The position numbers were made by a program, and so were the translations under genes. The notes beneath the pieces are model-generated. The model was not told the origin of the DNA, did no database searches, and was given only the letters and a program-made list of their open reading frames with translations. A DNA stretch of 64,000 bases. Source: Caldalkalibacillus salinus (GTDB lineage Bacteria; Bacillota; Bacilli; Caldalkalibacillales; JCM-10596). Below, piece after piece: positions 33,781 through 42,874 of the stretch (its first letter is position 1; every line of letters starts with the position of its first letter). Location: the NCBI RefSeq assembly GCF_016745835.1, contig NZ_JAERVL010000001.1, positions 62,001-126,000 on the forward strand, written 5' to 3'.

Positions 33781-34929
33781 ATGGCTTTACTGAACCATAT
33801 CGTCAGTAAAATAAAACAGCGGCCATCTCAATCCATCTCCTTTTATGAGTACATGCAAGACTGCTTGTACCATCCCGTATACGGTTACTACATGCGTGAG
33901 GAACGAAAGATTGGTAAACAAGGCGATTTCTATACTTCAAGCGATGTTCATCCAGTGTATGCACGCGTCTTAGCCGATATTTTTGTACAAGTGGTGCAAC
34001 AATCTCGTCAGCCTGTATCCTTTGTAGAAATGGGAGCGGGCAAGGGCACGTTCGCTAAACAGATGTTAGATGCCTTACAAGCTGAGTATCCATCCGTATA
34101 TGAACACACACAGTATGTGATTATTGAAGTAAGCGGATACCATCGACGTGTCCAGGGTGAGTTACTTAACGGACATGATAACAGGGTGGTGTGGACCACG
34201 CTCGCCGACCTCAGCGACCTGACCCAGGACAGACAGGTTTTCTTTTACAGTAATGAACTCGTTGATGCCTTTCCCGTTCATGTGCTTGAACAACGTCCTG
34301 ATGACAGAAGATATGAACGCTTCGTTGGCTGGGATGAAGGTCAACAACGATTGACGGAAAAATGGCTACCGTTAGAAAGGGATGATATACATCACTATCT
34401 TGATAAGCATGGCTTCAAATTATCAGAGGGACAAAAAATTGAAGTGTGTCCCGATATGTGCCAATGGCTAGCTGAAGTAACAGAGGCTGTGGAAGAAGGC
34501 ATGTGGATAACGGTGGATTACGGTTATTTAACAGAAGAGTATCAGCACCCAGCAAGAAAAGACGGTACCTTATTGTGCTACGATCGTCATCAGACGGACG
34601 ATCGACCTTTGGAAAGACCGGGAGAGAAGGATATAACCGCTCATGTTCACTTCGAAGTATTAAGGGATGAGGCGATAGAGCGGGGCTGGACTGAGTTAGC
34701 GTATCTCCCTCAGCATCAGTTCTTATTGCAAGCGGGAATCCTAGACCAGTACACAGAACAAGCGGGTGGGGACCCTTTTCAGAATGCGACTTTACGCAAG
34801 AATCGAGCCATCAGACAATTTGTGTCTCCAGAAGGCTTAGGGGCGACCTTCAAAGTGCTCATATTAGCAAAGGGTGCACCTGCTCAGCAAAGTTTTTCGT
34901 TTCTCAATGCGTTTAAATTTAGGCTATAG
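33781..34929 (+). CDS. MidA-like class I SAM-dependent methyltransferase (DUF185)
   Basis: This is a 382-residue methyltransferase of the MidA/NDUFAF7 family. The DUF185 opening reads ISFYEYMQDCLYHPVYGYYM and continues through GKQGDFYTSSDVHPVY. The SAM-binding loop is VEMGAGKGTFAKQMLDALQ, followed by YVIIEVSGYHR and FYSNELVDAFPVHV, all family signatures. Eukaryotic members methylate an arginine of a complex I subunit; the bacterial target is unknown. The ATG follows the yqgX stop after three bases, with GAGCGTTAGGCG as a poor RBS, which suggests coupling. In related genomes the comG operon usually follows; here it does not. Confidence 0.88.
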   Translation: MALLNHIVSKIKQRPSQSISFYEYMQDCLYHPVYGYYMREERKIGKQGDFYTSSDVHPVYARVLADIFVQVVQQSRQPVSFVEMGAGKGTFAKQMLDALQAEYPSVYEHTQYVIIEVSGYHRRVQGELLNGHDNRVVWTTLADLSDLTQDRQVFFYSNELVDAFPVHVLEQRPDDRRYERFVGWDEGQQRLTEKWLPLERDDIHHYLDKHGFKLSEGQKIEVCPDMCQWLAEVTEAVEEGMWITVDYGYLTEEYQHPARKDGTLLCYDRHQTDDRPLERPGEKDITAHVHFEVLRDEAIERGWTELAYLPQHQFLLQAGILDQYTEQAGGDPFQNATLRKNRAIRQFVSPEGLGATFKVLILAKGAPAQQSFSFLNAFKFRL

Positions 34930-34966
34930 TACGACGCTATTAACAAGATGACAAATACGTAACAAA

Positions 34967-34999
34967 AAAAGACACGGGTGTTTCATTCCCGTGTCTTTT
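34967..34999. terminator. Bidirectional terminator after midA
   Basis: A perfect 12-bp stem (AAAAGACACGGG, CCCGTGTCTTTT) with a nine-base loop is followed by CTCCTGTTTTT. Confidence 0.87.
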
Positions 35000-35085
35000 C
35001 TCCTGTTTTTCACTGTTTTTTCATGGTAAGCGTAATACTTAAGACGATAAGTCACCCATTCGTCCCATGGATCATGCTCTCTCCG

Positions 35086-35310
35086 TCACATCATAAACGT
35101 TGTGTAATATGTAAATCCAACAAAGAATAAGACGAGGTAACCAGCGAAAATATAGATATAACCTCTCTCAGAGAAATTCATATAGCTAAGGGCTAAGAAT
35201 ATAACGGTTTGAGCAAAAAATAATAAGGCCATTCCTTCCATATGTCCCACGAGTGCTAATATAGCGGTTACGGCCGTCCAAAATGCAAAGACGCGATACA
35301 TACGTGGCAT
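35086..35310 (-). CDS. yqgY: YqgY-like DUF2626 membrane protein
   Basis: This 74-residue protein has three hydrophobic segments. The conserved DUF2626 pattern is visible: MPRMYRVFAFWTAVTAILAL, then LLFFAQTVIFLALSYMN and GYIYIFAGYLVLFFVGFTYY. Function unknown. AGGAGG lies upstream of ATG on the minus strand. It matches B. subtilis yqgY in position downstream of yqgX. Confidence 0.85.
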   Translation of the reverse strand: MPRMYRVFAFWTAVTAILALVGHMEGMALLFFAQTVIFLALSYMNFSERGYIYIFAGYLVLFFVGFTYYTTFMM

Positions 35311-35440
35311 GTTGTTTTTCCTCCTTTACATCTCTCACCAGCATAGATATTCCTATTATAGATGAGTTTTTGGAGCTTGTAAACGTATATTCACAGAAGA
35401 AATAATGTCATATTTCTGAACAATCGTTGAAGCACGAAAG

Positions 35441-35495
35441 CACACAGGCATCCCAGTTATGAAGAACATAAGGCTGGGTATATGCTTGCTGTGTG
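35441..35495. repeat. Imperfect 55-base inverted repeat in a gene-free gap
   Basis: CACACAG-GCAT-CCCAG (35441-35456) pairs with CTGGG (35474-35478), ATGC (35482-35485) and CTGTGTG (35489-35495), with small bulges. No T-run follows on either strand, so it is not an ordinary terminator. The region 35311-35605 holds no gene. On the top strand a GT-rich tract follows. Confidence 0.6.
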
Positions 35496-35605
35496 GGTGT
35501 GTTGTGTGTGTTATCTTTAAACCGGAGGGACTTGAATGTTTTTATGTATGTTTATAGCTGTGACCACACCGGATGTGATTCCACTATTCCTTTCCAAAAA
35601 AGAAA

Positions 35606-35680
35606 TGGCTGGGAAGACAGGATTCGAACCTGCGCATCACGGAGTCAAAGTCCGTTGCCTTACCACTTGGCTACTTCCCA
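35606..35680 (-). tRNA. tRNA-Gln (anticodon TTG)
   Basis: On the minus strand the cloverleaf is complete: acceptor TGGGAAG with CTTCCCA, D-arm AGCCAAGTGGTAAGGCA, and anticodon stem ACGGA with TCCGT around loop CTTTGAC (anticodon TTG, reading CAA). The T-arm is CAGGTTCGAATCCTG, and CCA is encoded at the 3' end. A T-rich run (TTTCTTTTTT) follows the CCA. Confidence 0.95.
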
Positions 35681-35814
35681 TCGACATTTTTTAGTATGGA
35701 CGCTAACGCGGAATATATACACAAAAAACAAAGATTAATTCAAGCCCCACAGGATAAATCATGATGAGGGTGGCAAAAATATAAATAAGTAGCTAGGAAA
35801 GGATGTGTCTCTGT

Positions 35815-35985
35815 ATGTCTTTTCAAGACCTGGTCAAATTTATGACCCAGGAGTTCGTTCAATACATGGATACACCAAGAGACGAGCGACTGAGGCAGAA
35901 GTCAAAAAACAAACAAAAAAACTGGAGTCAACAGTGGTTTGGGGTTATCCCAACCGCTATCAGTATGTTATTTAAACGTCATTAA
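35815..35985 (+). CDS. yqzE: YqzE-family small protein
   Basis: This 56-residue protein begins MSFQDLVKFMTQEFVQYMDT and continues PRDERLRQKSK, matching the YqzE family (helical start, PxxER, basic middle). It ends in a hydrophobic segment (WFGVIPTAISMLFKRH). ATG 35815 is preferred over an ATG twelve bases earlier because of the distance from GGAAAGGAT and the family's length. In B. subtilis yqzE follows the comG operon; here comG is absent and yqzE stands alone. Confidence 0.85.
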   Translation: MSFQDLVKFMTQEFVQYMDTPRDERLRQKSKNKQKNWSQQWFGVIPTAISMLFKRH

Positions 35986-36043
35986 CTTTAAGGGTGATGG
36001 AGACTTAGCGTATCGCCCTCATGGTCAAAATCATGCCTTGACC

Positions 36044-37045
36044 TTATTTAGTATCAGTCTCAATGGACGTAAGATACTGTAACCCTAAGTAGCGAATACC
36101 TGCATCCTCTAAACCAACGAATAACGTCATAGGCTGTTCCGTTCTCTCTTTTAAGTGAGTGGGACCCTGGTCCAGATGGGGCGTCCCTTTTTCCCAAACA
36201 TGAAAGCCAACGACATCATATATCGCTCTAACTTGAGGTAGGATATAAGTGTCTAAATAAGTCACCGTATTAATCGTTGCATCAAATATAGCGGCATCGG
36301 TGACCGTATGGTGTATGTCATGCTGTGATAAGTCCTCTTTGTCAACTTCATCCATTGGGGAGCCGTTTATATCGCTTACGGAACCCGATATTTTAGCCAT
36401 ACTAGTCCCTTGGTCTTTGTCCACACGGTGTACCTTCTGTAAAAGGTCAACCTTAGCGCCCTTTGGTTTATCCACAACGATATCCGTTTCAATATGTTCA
36501 TAAGCCTCATGCGTGAAGAAATCATGTAGGACGTTATCTACCTCATATCCCCAAAACAGCCCAGCATAAAGGATAGGCCCTGAAGATTCGTAAGGCTCTT
36601 CTAACCAACCTTGGAGTGACTGTTGGTATTGTTGACCGTATTCCATTAAGACAAATTCATGATGATCGTCATCTGCTTGTCCGACGATCAGATAACCAAC
36701 TTCCTGACCTTTATTCACCAACAGTACGACCCATTGGCGACTCCCTGGCCCCATTGGGTACGAATCCCAATTTGCCTGCTTCCAGCTCGTAAACTGCTCA
36801 TCTTGATGGGCGATCTGATCAATCCACTCCTTAACTTGTTGTTCAAATCTATCCTCCCAAGGTCCTTGAACTGTATGAGTGTCTTGAATGAATGGCGCTG
36901 TTTCTTCAGTGGTGACTGGCTCCTCTATCCCTACTTGATCTTCTTCGTCAACGGTCTGTGATACAACAGCGTGGGGGACGAAGATGATACCTAGAATGAG
37001 AATGCCTATAAAAAAACTGATGGCAAAGCGTGGTTGGCTCATCAT
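36044..37045 (-). CDS. Secreted protein of unknown function
   Basis: The protein has 333 residues with an N-terminal signal sequence (RFAISFFIGILILGIIF, cleavage probably after AVVSQ) and an acidic linker (TVDEEDQVGIEEPVTTEETA). A long C-terminal region follows that I cannot assign (motifs such as WVVLLVNKGQEVGYLIVG). The arrangement resembles proteins that carry a peptidase-propeptide-like domain, without a catalytic motif. ATG 37045 follows AAGGAG by about 11 bases; a GTG at 37057 is too close to the RBS. It occupies the place of the shorter yqzG in B. subtilis, but I see no clear similarity. Confidence 0.65.
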   Translation of the reverse strand: MMSQPRFAISFFIGILILGIIFVPHAVVSQTVDEEDQVGIEEPVTTEETAPFIQDTHTVQGPWEDRFEQQVKEWIDQIAHQDEQFTSWKQANWDSYPMGPGSRQWVVLLVNKGQEVGYLIVGQADDDHHEFVLMEYGQQYQQSLQGWLEEPYESSGPILYAGLFWGYEVDNVLHDFFTHEAYEHIETDIVVDKPKGAKVDLLQKVHRVDKDQGTSMAKISGSVSDINGSPMDEVDKEDLSQHDIHHTVTDAAIFDATINTVTYLDTYILPQVRAIYDVVGFHVWEKGTPHLDQGPTHLKERTEQPMTLFVGLEDAGIRYLGLQYLTSIETDTK

Positions 37046-37112
37046 GAGTTCCGTCACTCCTTCTCATTTCAATCTTTCATACGTTAAAAACAATGCGCTA
37101 AAAAACAAAAAA

Positions 37113-37177
37113 CTCCTGTCACGCATCATAGCTGTATCACAGCTGAATAGGGTAGGACAGGGGGCGCATGACAGGAG
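37113..37177 (-). terminator. Terminator with a branched loop after yqhG
   Basis: On the minus strand CTCCTGTCA (37177-37169) pairs with TGACAGGAG (37121-37113) and is followed by TTTTTTGTTTTTT. The 47-base apical region contains a further GCG/CGC pairing and a perfect AGCTGT-N3-ACAGCT hairpin, giving a branched structure. Confidence 0.75.
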
Positions 37178-37308
37178 GGGGAGAAAAACAAAGTACTGGC
37201 AAGAACACATGGCTGTTGTCTGTTTAACTTACCAGTGTATGCTCATTGTATCGCGTTTATGTTCAATTTCTTGTAACTCCATGTCGGGTGAGATTACACT
37301 ATTTAGCA

Positions 37309-38118
37309 CTAGTTTTCTCGAAACATCGTTATTGGGTGGGTTTGGAGGTAGATGTAGCCGACATTTATCGGGTTCACTTCTATCCGTGGACGGTAATATT
37401 CTACCTCCTCTAATCTCGTATCTAGAGTCGCGCGTGTCTCTTCACTAGCATTTTCAAAGAAAGAAGTAATCAGCCCACGCTCTTCATCAAGACGCTTATT
37501 CGCTTCTTCGGCCCATGTCGTATCCTGGCTCTCTAAAAAGTCGTTAATATGGTCTTCAATGCGTTGAATAGCAGAGTTTAAGGAGAAGATGGGCCGTAGC
37601 GTGAAATGATAATCAGGAATCTTTGGAGATAACGCGTAATGTTCTATTGCTTTGTCAAACTGAGTCATCATTTCTCCGTTAAATAAATTAAAACCTAAGG
37701 GATAATAAATATCTTTTTTTTGGTCGCTGATAAAGGAAATGCGATAATTGATGAACAACCAGGGAATCAGCCCTTGTGTACGCCTCGATTGATCAACAAC
37801 TTCGTACAAGCGAATGAAGCTACCGTTCTTCTTCGCTGATTGAAAGATTTGGTGTAGACGCCAGCAACCGAACTTAATCAGTTCACCGCGCACGTGATCG
37901 GGTACATTTTCATCGTCTAGTACGAAGGTCAGTTGCTGTGGTTGAGGTTCGGCGCCCGTTTTCTCTACAAACATCCAATAATAAGGACGGTTGGTAATTT
38001 CTTTGTCTACATCCACCGTAAGCTGTGCCCGGATATAAGTCGGGTCCTGTTCTAGAATCGTACATCCTGTTTCACGGAAAAAGCGCTCGATATAAGTGTA
38101 CATCTCTGATTGATTCAT
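37309..38118 (-). CDS. yqhG: YqhG family protein
   Basis: This 269-residue soluble protein begins with a helical segment (MYTYIERFFRETGCTILEQD) and has the family core QLTVDVDKEITNRPYYWMFV and TFVLDDENVPDHVRGELIKF. The C-terminal half is helical and acidic, ending NPINVGYIYLQTHPITMFREN. It begins inside the stop codon of yqhH (ATGA overlap), so the two are translationally coupled and probably act together. The function of YqhG is unknown. Confidence 0.85.
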   Translation of the reverse strand: MNQSEMYTYIERFFRETGCTILEQDPTYIRAQLTVDVDKEITNRPYYWMFVEKTGAEPQPQQLTFVLDDENVPDHVRGELIKFGCWRLHQIFQSAKKNGSFIRLYEVVDQSRRTQGLIPWLFINYRISFISDQKKDIYYPLGFNLFNGEMMTQFDKAIEHYALSPKIPDYHFTLRPIFSLNSAIQRIEDHINDFLESQDTTWAEEANKRLDEERGLITSFFENASEETRATLDTRLEEVEYYRPRIEVNPINVGYIYLQTHPITMFREN

Positions 38119-39848
38119 GGTAACGATAACTCCCCTCGATCCCCTTGATCCGTTTTGCTTTGTTTGACATCCTCTTGAATGCTCTGGATATACTGTGTAA
38201 AGTTTTCTAGCTTAATTTCAACCTCTTTGTTTGAATCAGACTCTAAAAAGATATCCGTTAGGCTATCTTCGATGGAGTGCTTGAGCTTCATCTTGTCGAT
38301 AATTTCGTCCAGCTCTCCAATGACCATCTCAAAGAGATTAATTTTCTCATAAAGAAGAAATAGTATATATTCTTCAATCGTCCCTTTGGTGGACAGGTTG
38401 TATATATGCACGTCTCGATTTTGGCCTAAGCGGTGTATTCTACCGATACGTTGCTCCACGCGCATGGGGTTCCAGGGCATGTCATAATTGATAATGTGGT
38501 TGCAGAACTGCAAGTTAATGCCCTCTCCACCAGCCTCAGTGGCGATCAGGACTTGAGCTCTTTGCTGGAATAATTCTGTCATCCAATCTTTTTTATTACG
38601 TTTGAATCCCCCTCTGAATGGGACAGACGTAATGCCATTTTCATATAGGACTCTTTGTAAATAGTCCTGCGTCGCACGATAACCAGTGAAAACAATGACT
38701 TTATCGTCAATCTGCTTAATCAATTCCATCATTTTTTCAGCCTTAGAGTGTGTATTGATGGCTTTAATCAAGCTCATTAAGTCCCATATTTTTTGTCTCA
38801 TGGGTGAGTCTGGCGCACTCTTCTGATACATTTGATAGAGCGTGAGGAACGTGGCTTCGCGACTGCTACAAATTTCCCTTTGTAACGTAATTAAAGAAAA
38901 GGCGTTGCTAGCCCCGTTAGTTTGTTTATATTTTTCTCGTACAAACGAGGTCACTGCATTGTAAAGTTTACGTTCAGGCTCAGATAAGTCGAGCTGGATA
39001 TTATTCACATAGCGTTTCGTGAAGGCAATGTCCCCATCCTTACGCATGTTGCGAATCATGACTTTTTCCAACAGGGCATGCAGTTGCTCGTTGTTCTTAG
39101 ACTCTCTTTTACCTTTGACATAGTTTTTACTGAAGGAAGCTGTGTTCCCCAATATGCCTGGGCGAAGTAGAGAGACGAGATTAAATAGCTCTTGTATCTC
39201 GTTCTGTACCGGCGTGGCCGTTAAGAGTAAGCAATATTTCTTTTTCAATTGGTTCATGAATTCGTAGTTTTTAGATTTGCTATTCTTTAATTTATGAGCT
39301 TCATCCACGATGATCATGTCGTAGTCCTGCTCTAGTACATGATCGCGATGCGGAGGTCGCTTAGCCGTATCCATTGAAGCCACTAGAATGTCGTACTGCT
39401 TCCACATGTATTCTTTTTTTTGTGCCATAGCTGGGATGGCAAACTTTTGTGTCAGCTCCCTTGTCCACTGTATGACCAGTGAGGCAGGGACTAAGATTAA
39501 GGCTTTCTTTACGAGTCCACGCACCATATACTCTTTTAAGATCAGGCCAGCCTCTATCGTTTTTCCGAGTCCTACTTCATCGGCCAATATTGCTTTGCCA
39601 TGCATGTCCGTGATCACTTTTTTAGCCGCTTCAACCTGATGGGGGAACGGCTCTAACTGAGGGAGATGACGAAGACATTCGAGCGTGTCGAAATCCGAGA
39701 TCATTAAGCTTTTTTCTGCCTGTAAAGCGAGATCAAATAACGCTTGTTTATCCCAGGGGCCATCGTTTTTTATTTTATGCTGCATTTCAGGTAACCACTC
39801 GTGATTAAAATGCACTGGAATATTCACGCTAACACACCCTTTATTCAA
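38115..39848 (-). CDS. yqhH: SNF2-family helicase YqhH
   Basis: This 577-residue SF2 Snf2/RapA-like ATPase has the motifs DEVGLGKTIEAGLILKEYM (Walker A), ILVPASLVIQW, IIVDEAHKLKN (DEAH), LLLTATPVQNEIQELFNLVS (motif III), VLIATEAGGEGINLQFCNHI (motif V) and RIGRIHRLGQNRDVHIYNL (motif VI). It lacks recognisable accessory DNA-targeting domains. It may remodel RNA polymerase or DNA-protein complexes by analogy to RapA. It forms an operon with yqhG and is divergent from the glycine riboswitch and gcv genes. Confidence 0.92.
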   Translation of the reverse strand: MNKGCVSVNIPVHFNHEWLPEMQHKIKNDGPWDKQALFDLALQAEKSLMISDFDTLECLRHLPQLEPFPHQVEAAKKVITDMHGKAILADEVGLGKTIEAGLILKEYMVRGLVKKALILVPASLVIQWTRELTQKFAIPAMAQKKEYMWKQYDILVASMDTAKRPPHRDHVLEQDYDMIIVDEAHKLKNSKSKNYEFMNQLKKKYCLLLTATPVQNEIQELFNLVSLLRPGILGNTASFSKNYVKGKRESKNNEQLHALLEKVMIRNMRKDGDIAFTKRYVNNIQLDLSEPERKLYNAVTSFVREKYKQTNGASNAFSLITLQREICSSREATFLTLYQMYQKSAPDSPMRQKIWDLMSLIKAINTHSKAEKMMELIKQIDDKVIVFTGYRATQDYLQRVLYENGITSVPFRGGFKRNKKDWMTELFQQRAQVLIATEAGGEGINLQFCNHIINYDMPWNPMRVEQRIGRIHRLGQNRDVHIYNLSTKGTIEEYILFLLYEKINLFEMVIGELDEIIDKMKLKHSIEDSLTDIFLESDSNKEVEIKLENFTQYIQSIQEDVKQSKTDQGDRGELSLP

Positions 39849-39999
39849 AGTTTTTGTCTTCTGTTCGGCCTGGGCTTCATGCGCTTAAAAAGAAGTGGAA
39901 ATCGCAAGAGAATAATGATAGGATAGAACTGTGAAAAATTTGACGTTTAATGTCTAGTATGGTCAAGAAAAGTAAATTGAATACGGGCGAATGATTGTA

Positions 40000-40245
40000 A
40001 GGGGAGAGACTGCGAAAGGCCATCCATACCTTATCGTAGCGCCGAAGGAGCAAGCCCTCATAAGGGGTGAATCTCTCAGGCAAAAAGACTCTTACAGGAC
40101 GCACCTCTGGAGAGCGCCTCCTTAAAGAGGCCACCAAAGGGGAAACCCTACTGTTGACAGTCATTGCTTCATAGGGGTAACTCTCAGGTACAACGGACAG
40201 AGTATACACTTGGATACAATGTATACGTCTGTCCTTTTCTTTTGT
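40000..40245 (+). ncRNA. Tandem glycine riboswitch with terminator (gcvT leader)
   Basis: Two consecutive glycine aptamers are visible. The first starts GGGGAGAGACTGCGAAAGGC (about 40001) and closes with AATCTCTCAGGCAAAAAGAC and CTCTGGAGAG. The second starts AGAGCGCCTCCTTAAAGAGG and CACCAAAGG and closes with AACTCTCAGGTACAACGGAC. An intrinsic terminator, GGACAGAGTATAC (40195-40207) with GTATACGTCTGTCC (40221-40234) then TTTTCTTTT, uses the GGACAG at the 3' edge of aptamer two. Glycine binding should hold that segment and prevent termination, so this is an ON switch for the glycine-cleavage operon. Confidence 0.95.
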
Positions 40246-40308
40246 CTTGATTTTGACCATTAAAAAGCTAAGTGAATACATATATTCATCCTATTTGGAG
40301 GTGTAAGA

Positions 40309-41409
40309 ATGGCAGAATTAAAGCGTACTCCTCTGTATCCGGTTTATGAAACATACGGGGCCAAAACGGTTGACTTTGGCGGCTGGGAGCTACCTGTACA
40401 GTTTTCTAGTATCAAGGAAGAACACCATGCTGTCCGTACAACAGCAGGGTTGTTTGACGTCTCGCACATGGGTGAGGTTGCAGTAAAAGGACCTGACGCT
40501 TTTAGCTACCTACAGAAGATGCTCACCAACGACGTGTCAAAACTCGTGGATGGTAAAGCACAGTACACGATTATGTGCTACCCAGACGGAGGGACAGTGG
40601 ATGATCTCATTCTGTACAAAAAAGCAGACCATGATTACTTAATCGTCATCAACGCGGCGAATATTGACAAAGACGTTGAGTGGCTACAGAAGCATGTTGA
40701 AGGTGATGTGGAAGTAGAAGATGTCTCTCATCAATACGCACAGGTGGCCATGCAGGGTCCTGTAGCAGTAGACGTCTTACAACAGTTAACGGACGAAGAC
40801 CTGAGCGCCATTACATTCTTTAAGTTCAAAGATCATGTTCAATTAGCCGATGTCAATGTTCTCATGTCACGTACCGGTTACACCGGTGAAGATGGGTTTG
40901 AAATTTACGTGGCACCGGAAGATGCGCCCCACCTATGGGAAGAGATTCTCAAAGCGGGTGAAGACAAAGGGGTTATCCCATGTGGTTTAGGGGCAAGAGA
41001 TACGTTGCGTTTTGAAGCTAAACTACCGTTATATGGGCAAGAGATAACAGCCGATATCTCACCGATTGAAGCGGGACTCGGCTTCGCTGTCAAAACGAAC
41101 AAATCGGAAGACTTTATCGGTAAGGATGTATTAAAAGAACAGAAAACGAATGGTGCACCAAGAAAACTAGTGGGTATTGAGATGATTGAACGTGGTATCC
41201 CTCGTCACGGTTACCCCGTGTACGTGGAAGATAATCAAATAGGAACAGTCACTTCAGGGACTCAATCTCCAACGCTGAAAAAAAACGTAGGCCATGCGCT
41301 CTTAGATCAAGCATACACAGAGATAGGGCAAGAAGTATCTGTGCATATTCGAAACAAACAAGTTAAGGCCCAAGTGGTACAGACACCATTTTATAAAAGA
41401 CAGAAGTAA
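40309..41409 (+). CDS. gcvT: Aminomethyltransferase, glycine cleavage T protein
   Basis: This is the T protein of the glycine cleavage system, 366 residues. It transfers the methylene group from the lipoyl-bound aminomethyl of H protein to tetrahydrofolate and releases ammonia. Family landmarks are [36 protein letters not shown] (with the catalytic Asp region downstream in DDLILYK), [15 protein letters not shown] and [29 protein letters not shown] precedes ATG. It is the first gene after the riboswitch; H protein (gcvH) is not in the window. Confidence 0.96.
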   Translation: MAELKRTPLYPVYETYGAKTVDFGGWELPVQFSSIKEEHHAVRTTAGLFDVSHMGEVAVKGPDAFSYLQKMLTNDVSKLVDGKAQYTIMCYPDGGTVDDLILYKKADHDYLIVINAANIDKDVEWLQKHVEGDVEVEDVSHQYAQVAMQGPVAVDVLQQLTDEDLSAITFFKFKDHVQLADVNVLMSRTGYTGEDGFEIYVAPEDAPHLWEEILKAGEDKGVIPCGLGARDTLRFEAKLPLYGQEITADISPIEAGLGFAVKTNKSEDFIGKDVLKEQKTNGAPRKLVGIEMIERGIPRHGYPVYVEDNQIGTVTSGTQSPTLKKNVGHALLDQAYTEIGQEVSVHIRNKQVKAQVVQTPFYKRQK

Positions 41410-41443
41410 CCTTTGAAACGGGTTACTGTCATGCTAATGACAG
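41405..41443 (+). promoter_or_regulatory. Two hairpins in the gcvT-gcvPA spacer
   Basis: AGTAACC/GGTTACT (41405-41411, 41421-41427) and CTGTCAT-GCTA-ATGACAG (41426-41443) share two bases, so they are mutually limiting. No T-run follows. They probably mark an mRNA processing or stabilising site and not a full terminator. Confidence 0.45.
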
Positions 41444-41524
41444 AAAGCCCTGAGCAAGCCATAGGTTAACCTTTTGCCACGGTGAGAGAGACCGTCGCAA
41501 GCAGACAAAGAGGAGGGGTTATGG

Positions 41525-42874
41525 ATGAAGCATCGTTATCTACCAATGACAGACGTCGATCAACGAGAGATGTTAGAAGACATCGGCGTCTCTTCAATAG
41601 AAGACTTATTTGACGATATTCCTAAAGATATTCGTTACAACGGAGAAATGAATATATCCGCTTTAGATGAAACAGCATTGACACGTTATATGATGCAGCT
41701 CGCTAACAAGAATGCTGATACGTTGACGTTCACGTCCTTCTTAGGGGCAGGCGCCTATGATCATTACATCCCTAGTGTTGTGAATCATGTGATCTCCCGT
41801 TCAGAATTCTATACGGCTTATACGCCATATCAGCCGGAAATCAGCCAAGGGGAGCTTCAGGCCATATTCGAGTTCCAAACGATGATATGTGAGCTGACGG
41901 GCATGGACGTCGCCAACTCCTCTATGTACGATGGCCCAACGGCCTTAGCCGAAGCGGCAGCGATGGCCTCCGGGATCGGCAAGCAGAAAAAAATCGTCGT
42001 TTCTGAAGCTGTACACCCTGAAGCACGAGCGATCATCCACACTTCAGCTCAAGGTTTGGGCTTAGATGTAGTAGAAGTACCCGTTCGAGCTGGCGTAACG
42101 GACCTTGTTGCTCTAGATCAAGCGGCTGATGAAGAGACGGCAGCGGTTCTCGTTCAGTATCCGAATTTCTTTGGGCACCTAGAGGATCTAGCACAAGTAG
42201 AACGAATTGCCCATAAACACAAGGGATTAATGGTCGTCAGTGCTAATCCGCTAGCCTTGGGTACATTACAGCCCCCAGGTGCGTTCGGTGCGGACGTTGT
42301 GGTTGGCGATGCACAGCCGTTTGGCATCCCTACAGCATACGGTGGACCCCATTGCGGCTACTTCGCAGTGAGAAAGAAATTGATGCGTAAAATTCCGGGT
42401 CGTTTAGTGGGGCAAACGAAAGATGACACAGGTCAAAGAGGATTTGTATTAACGCTTCAAGCCCGTGAACAGCATATCCGCCGTGAAAAAGCGACTTCTA
42501 ACATCTGCTCTAACCAGGCTTTAAACGCGATTGCAGCTTCGGTGGCCATGACAGCCTTAGGTAAAAATGGTGTGCAGGAAATGGCCATGCAAAACATCCA
42601 AAAAGCGCAGTACGCTAAAAAGCAATTGCAAGGCATTAACGGGGTGGAGATTCCTTATGATCAGCCATTTTTCAATGAGTTTGTCATTAAACTTAATCGA
42701 TCAGTGGAAGATGTCAATCTCGCGCTACTTGATAAAAAAATGATAGGTGGCTACGACCTCGGTCGAGATTATCCAGATATGGAAAATCACATGCTGATTG
42801 CCGTAACGGAAATGAAAACGAAAAACATGATTGACCAATTTGTACAGGAATTGGAGGCGATCCTTCATGTCTAA
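41525..42874 (+). CDS. gcvPA: Glycine dehydrogenase (decarboxylating) subunit 1
   Basis: This is the N-terminal half of the split P protein, 449 residues. With GcvPB it forms the PLP enzyme that decarboxylates glycine. Landmarks are [40 protein letters not shown] and [20 protein letters not shown], then [20 protein letters not shown]. The first codon ATG has GGAGGGGTT just upstream, and its 3' end overlaps gcvPB by 8 nt, which couples the two subunits at 1:1. Confidence 0.96.
   Translation: MKHRYLPMTDVDQREMLEDIGVSSIEDLFDDIPKDIRYNGEMNISALDETALTRYMMQLANKNADTLTFTSFLGAGAYDHYIPSVVNHVISRSEFYTAYTPYQPEISQGELQAIFEFQTMICELTGMDVANSSMYDGPTALAEAAAMASGIGKQKKIVVSEAVHPEARAIIHTSAQGLGLDVVEVPVRAGVTDLVALDQAADEETAAVLVQYPNFFGHLEDLAQVERIAHKHKGLMVVSANPLALGTLQPPGAFGADVVVGDAQPFGIPTAYGGPHCGYFAVRKKLMRKIPGRLVGQTKDDTGQRGFVLTLQAREQHIRREKATSNICSNQALNAIAASVAMTALGKNGVQEMAMQNIQKAQYAKKQLQGINGVEIPYDQPFFNEFVIKLNRSVEDVNLALLDKKMIGGYDLGRDYPDMENHMLIAVTEMKTKNMIDQFVQELEAILHV

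Noticed and set aside
35493-35738. 81-codon open frame across the tRNA-Gln
   Set aside because: It reads through the antisense of a well-formed tRNA and lacks an RBS.
39940-39945. TTGACG as -35 of the gcv riboswitch promoter
   Set aside because: No acceptable -10 hexamer at 16-18 bp; the promoter could not be placed by eye.
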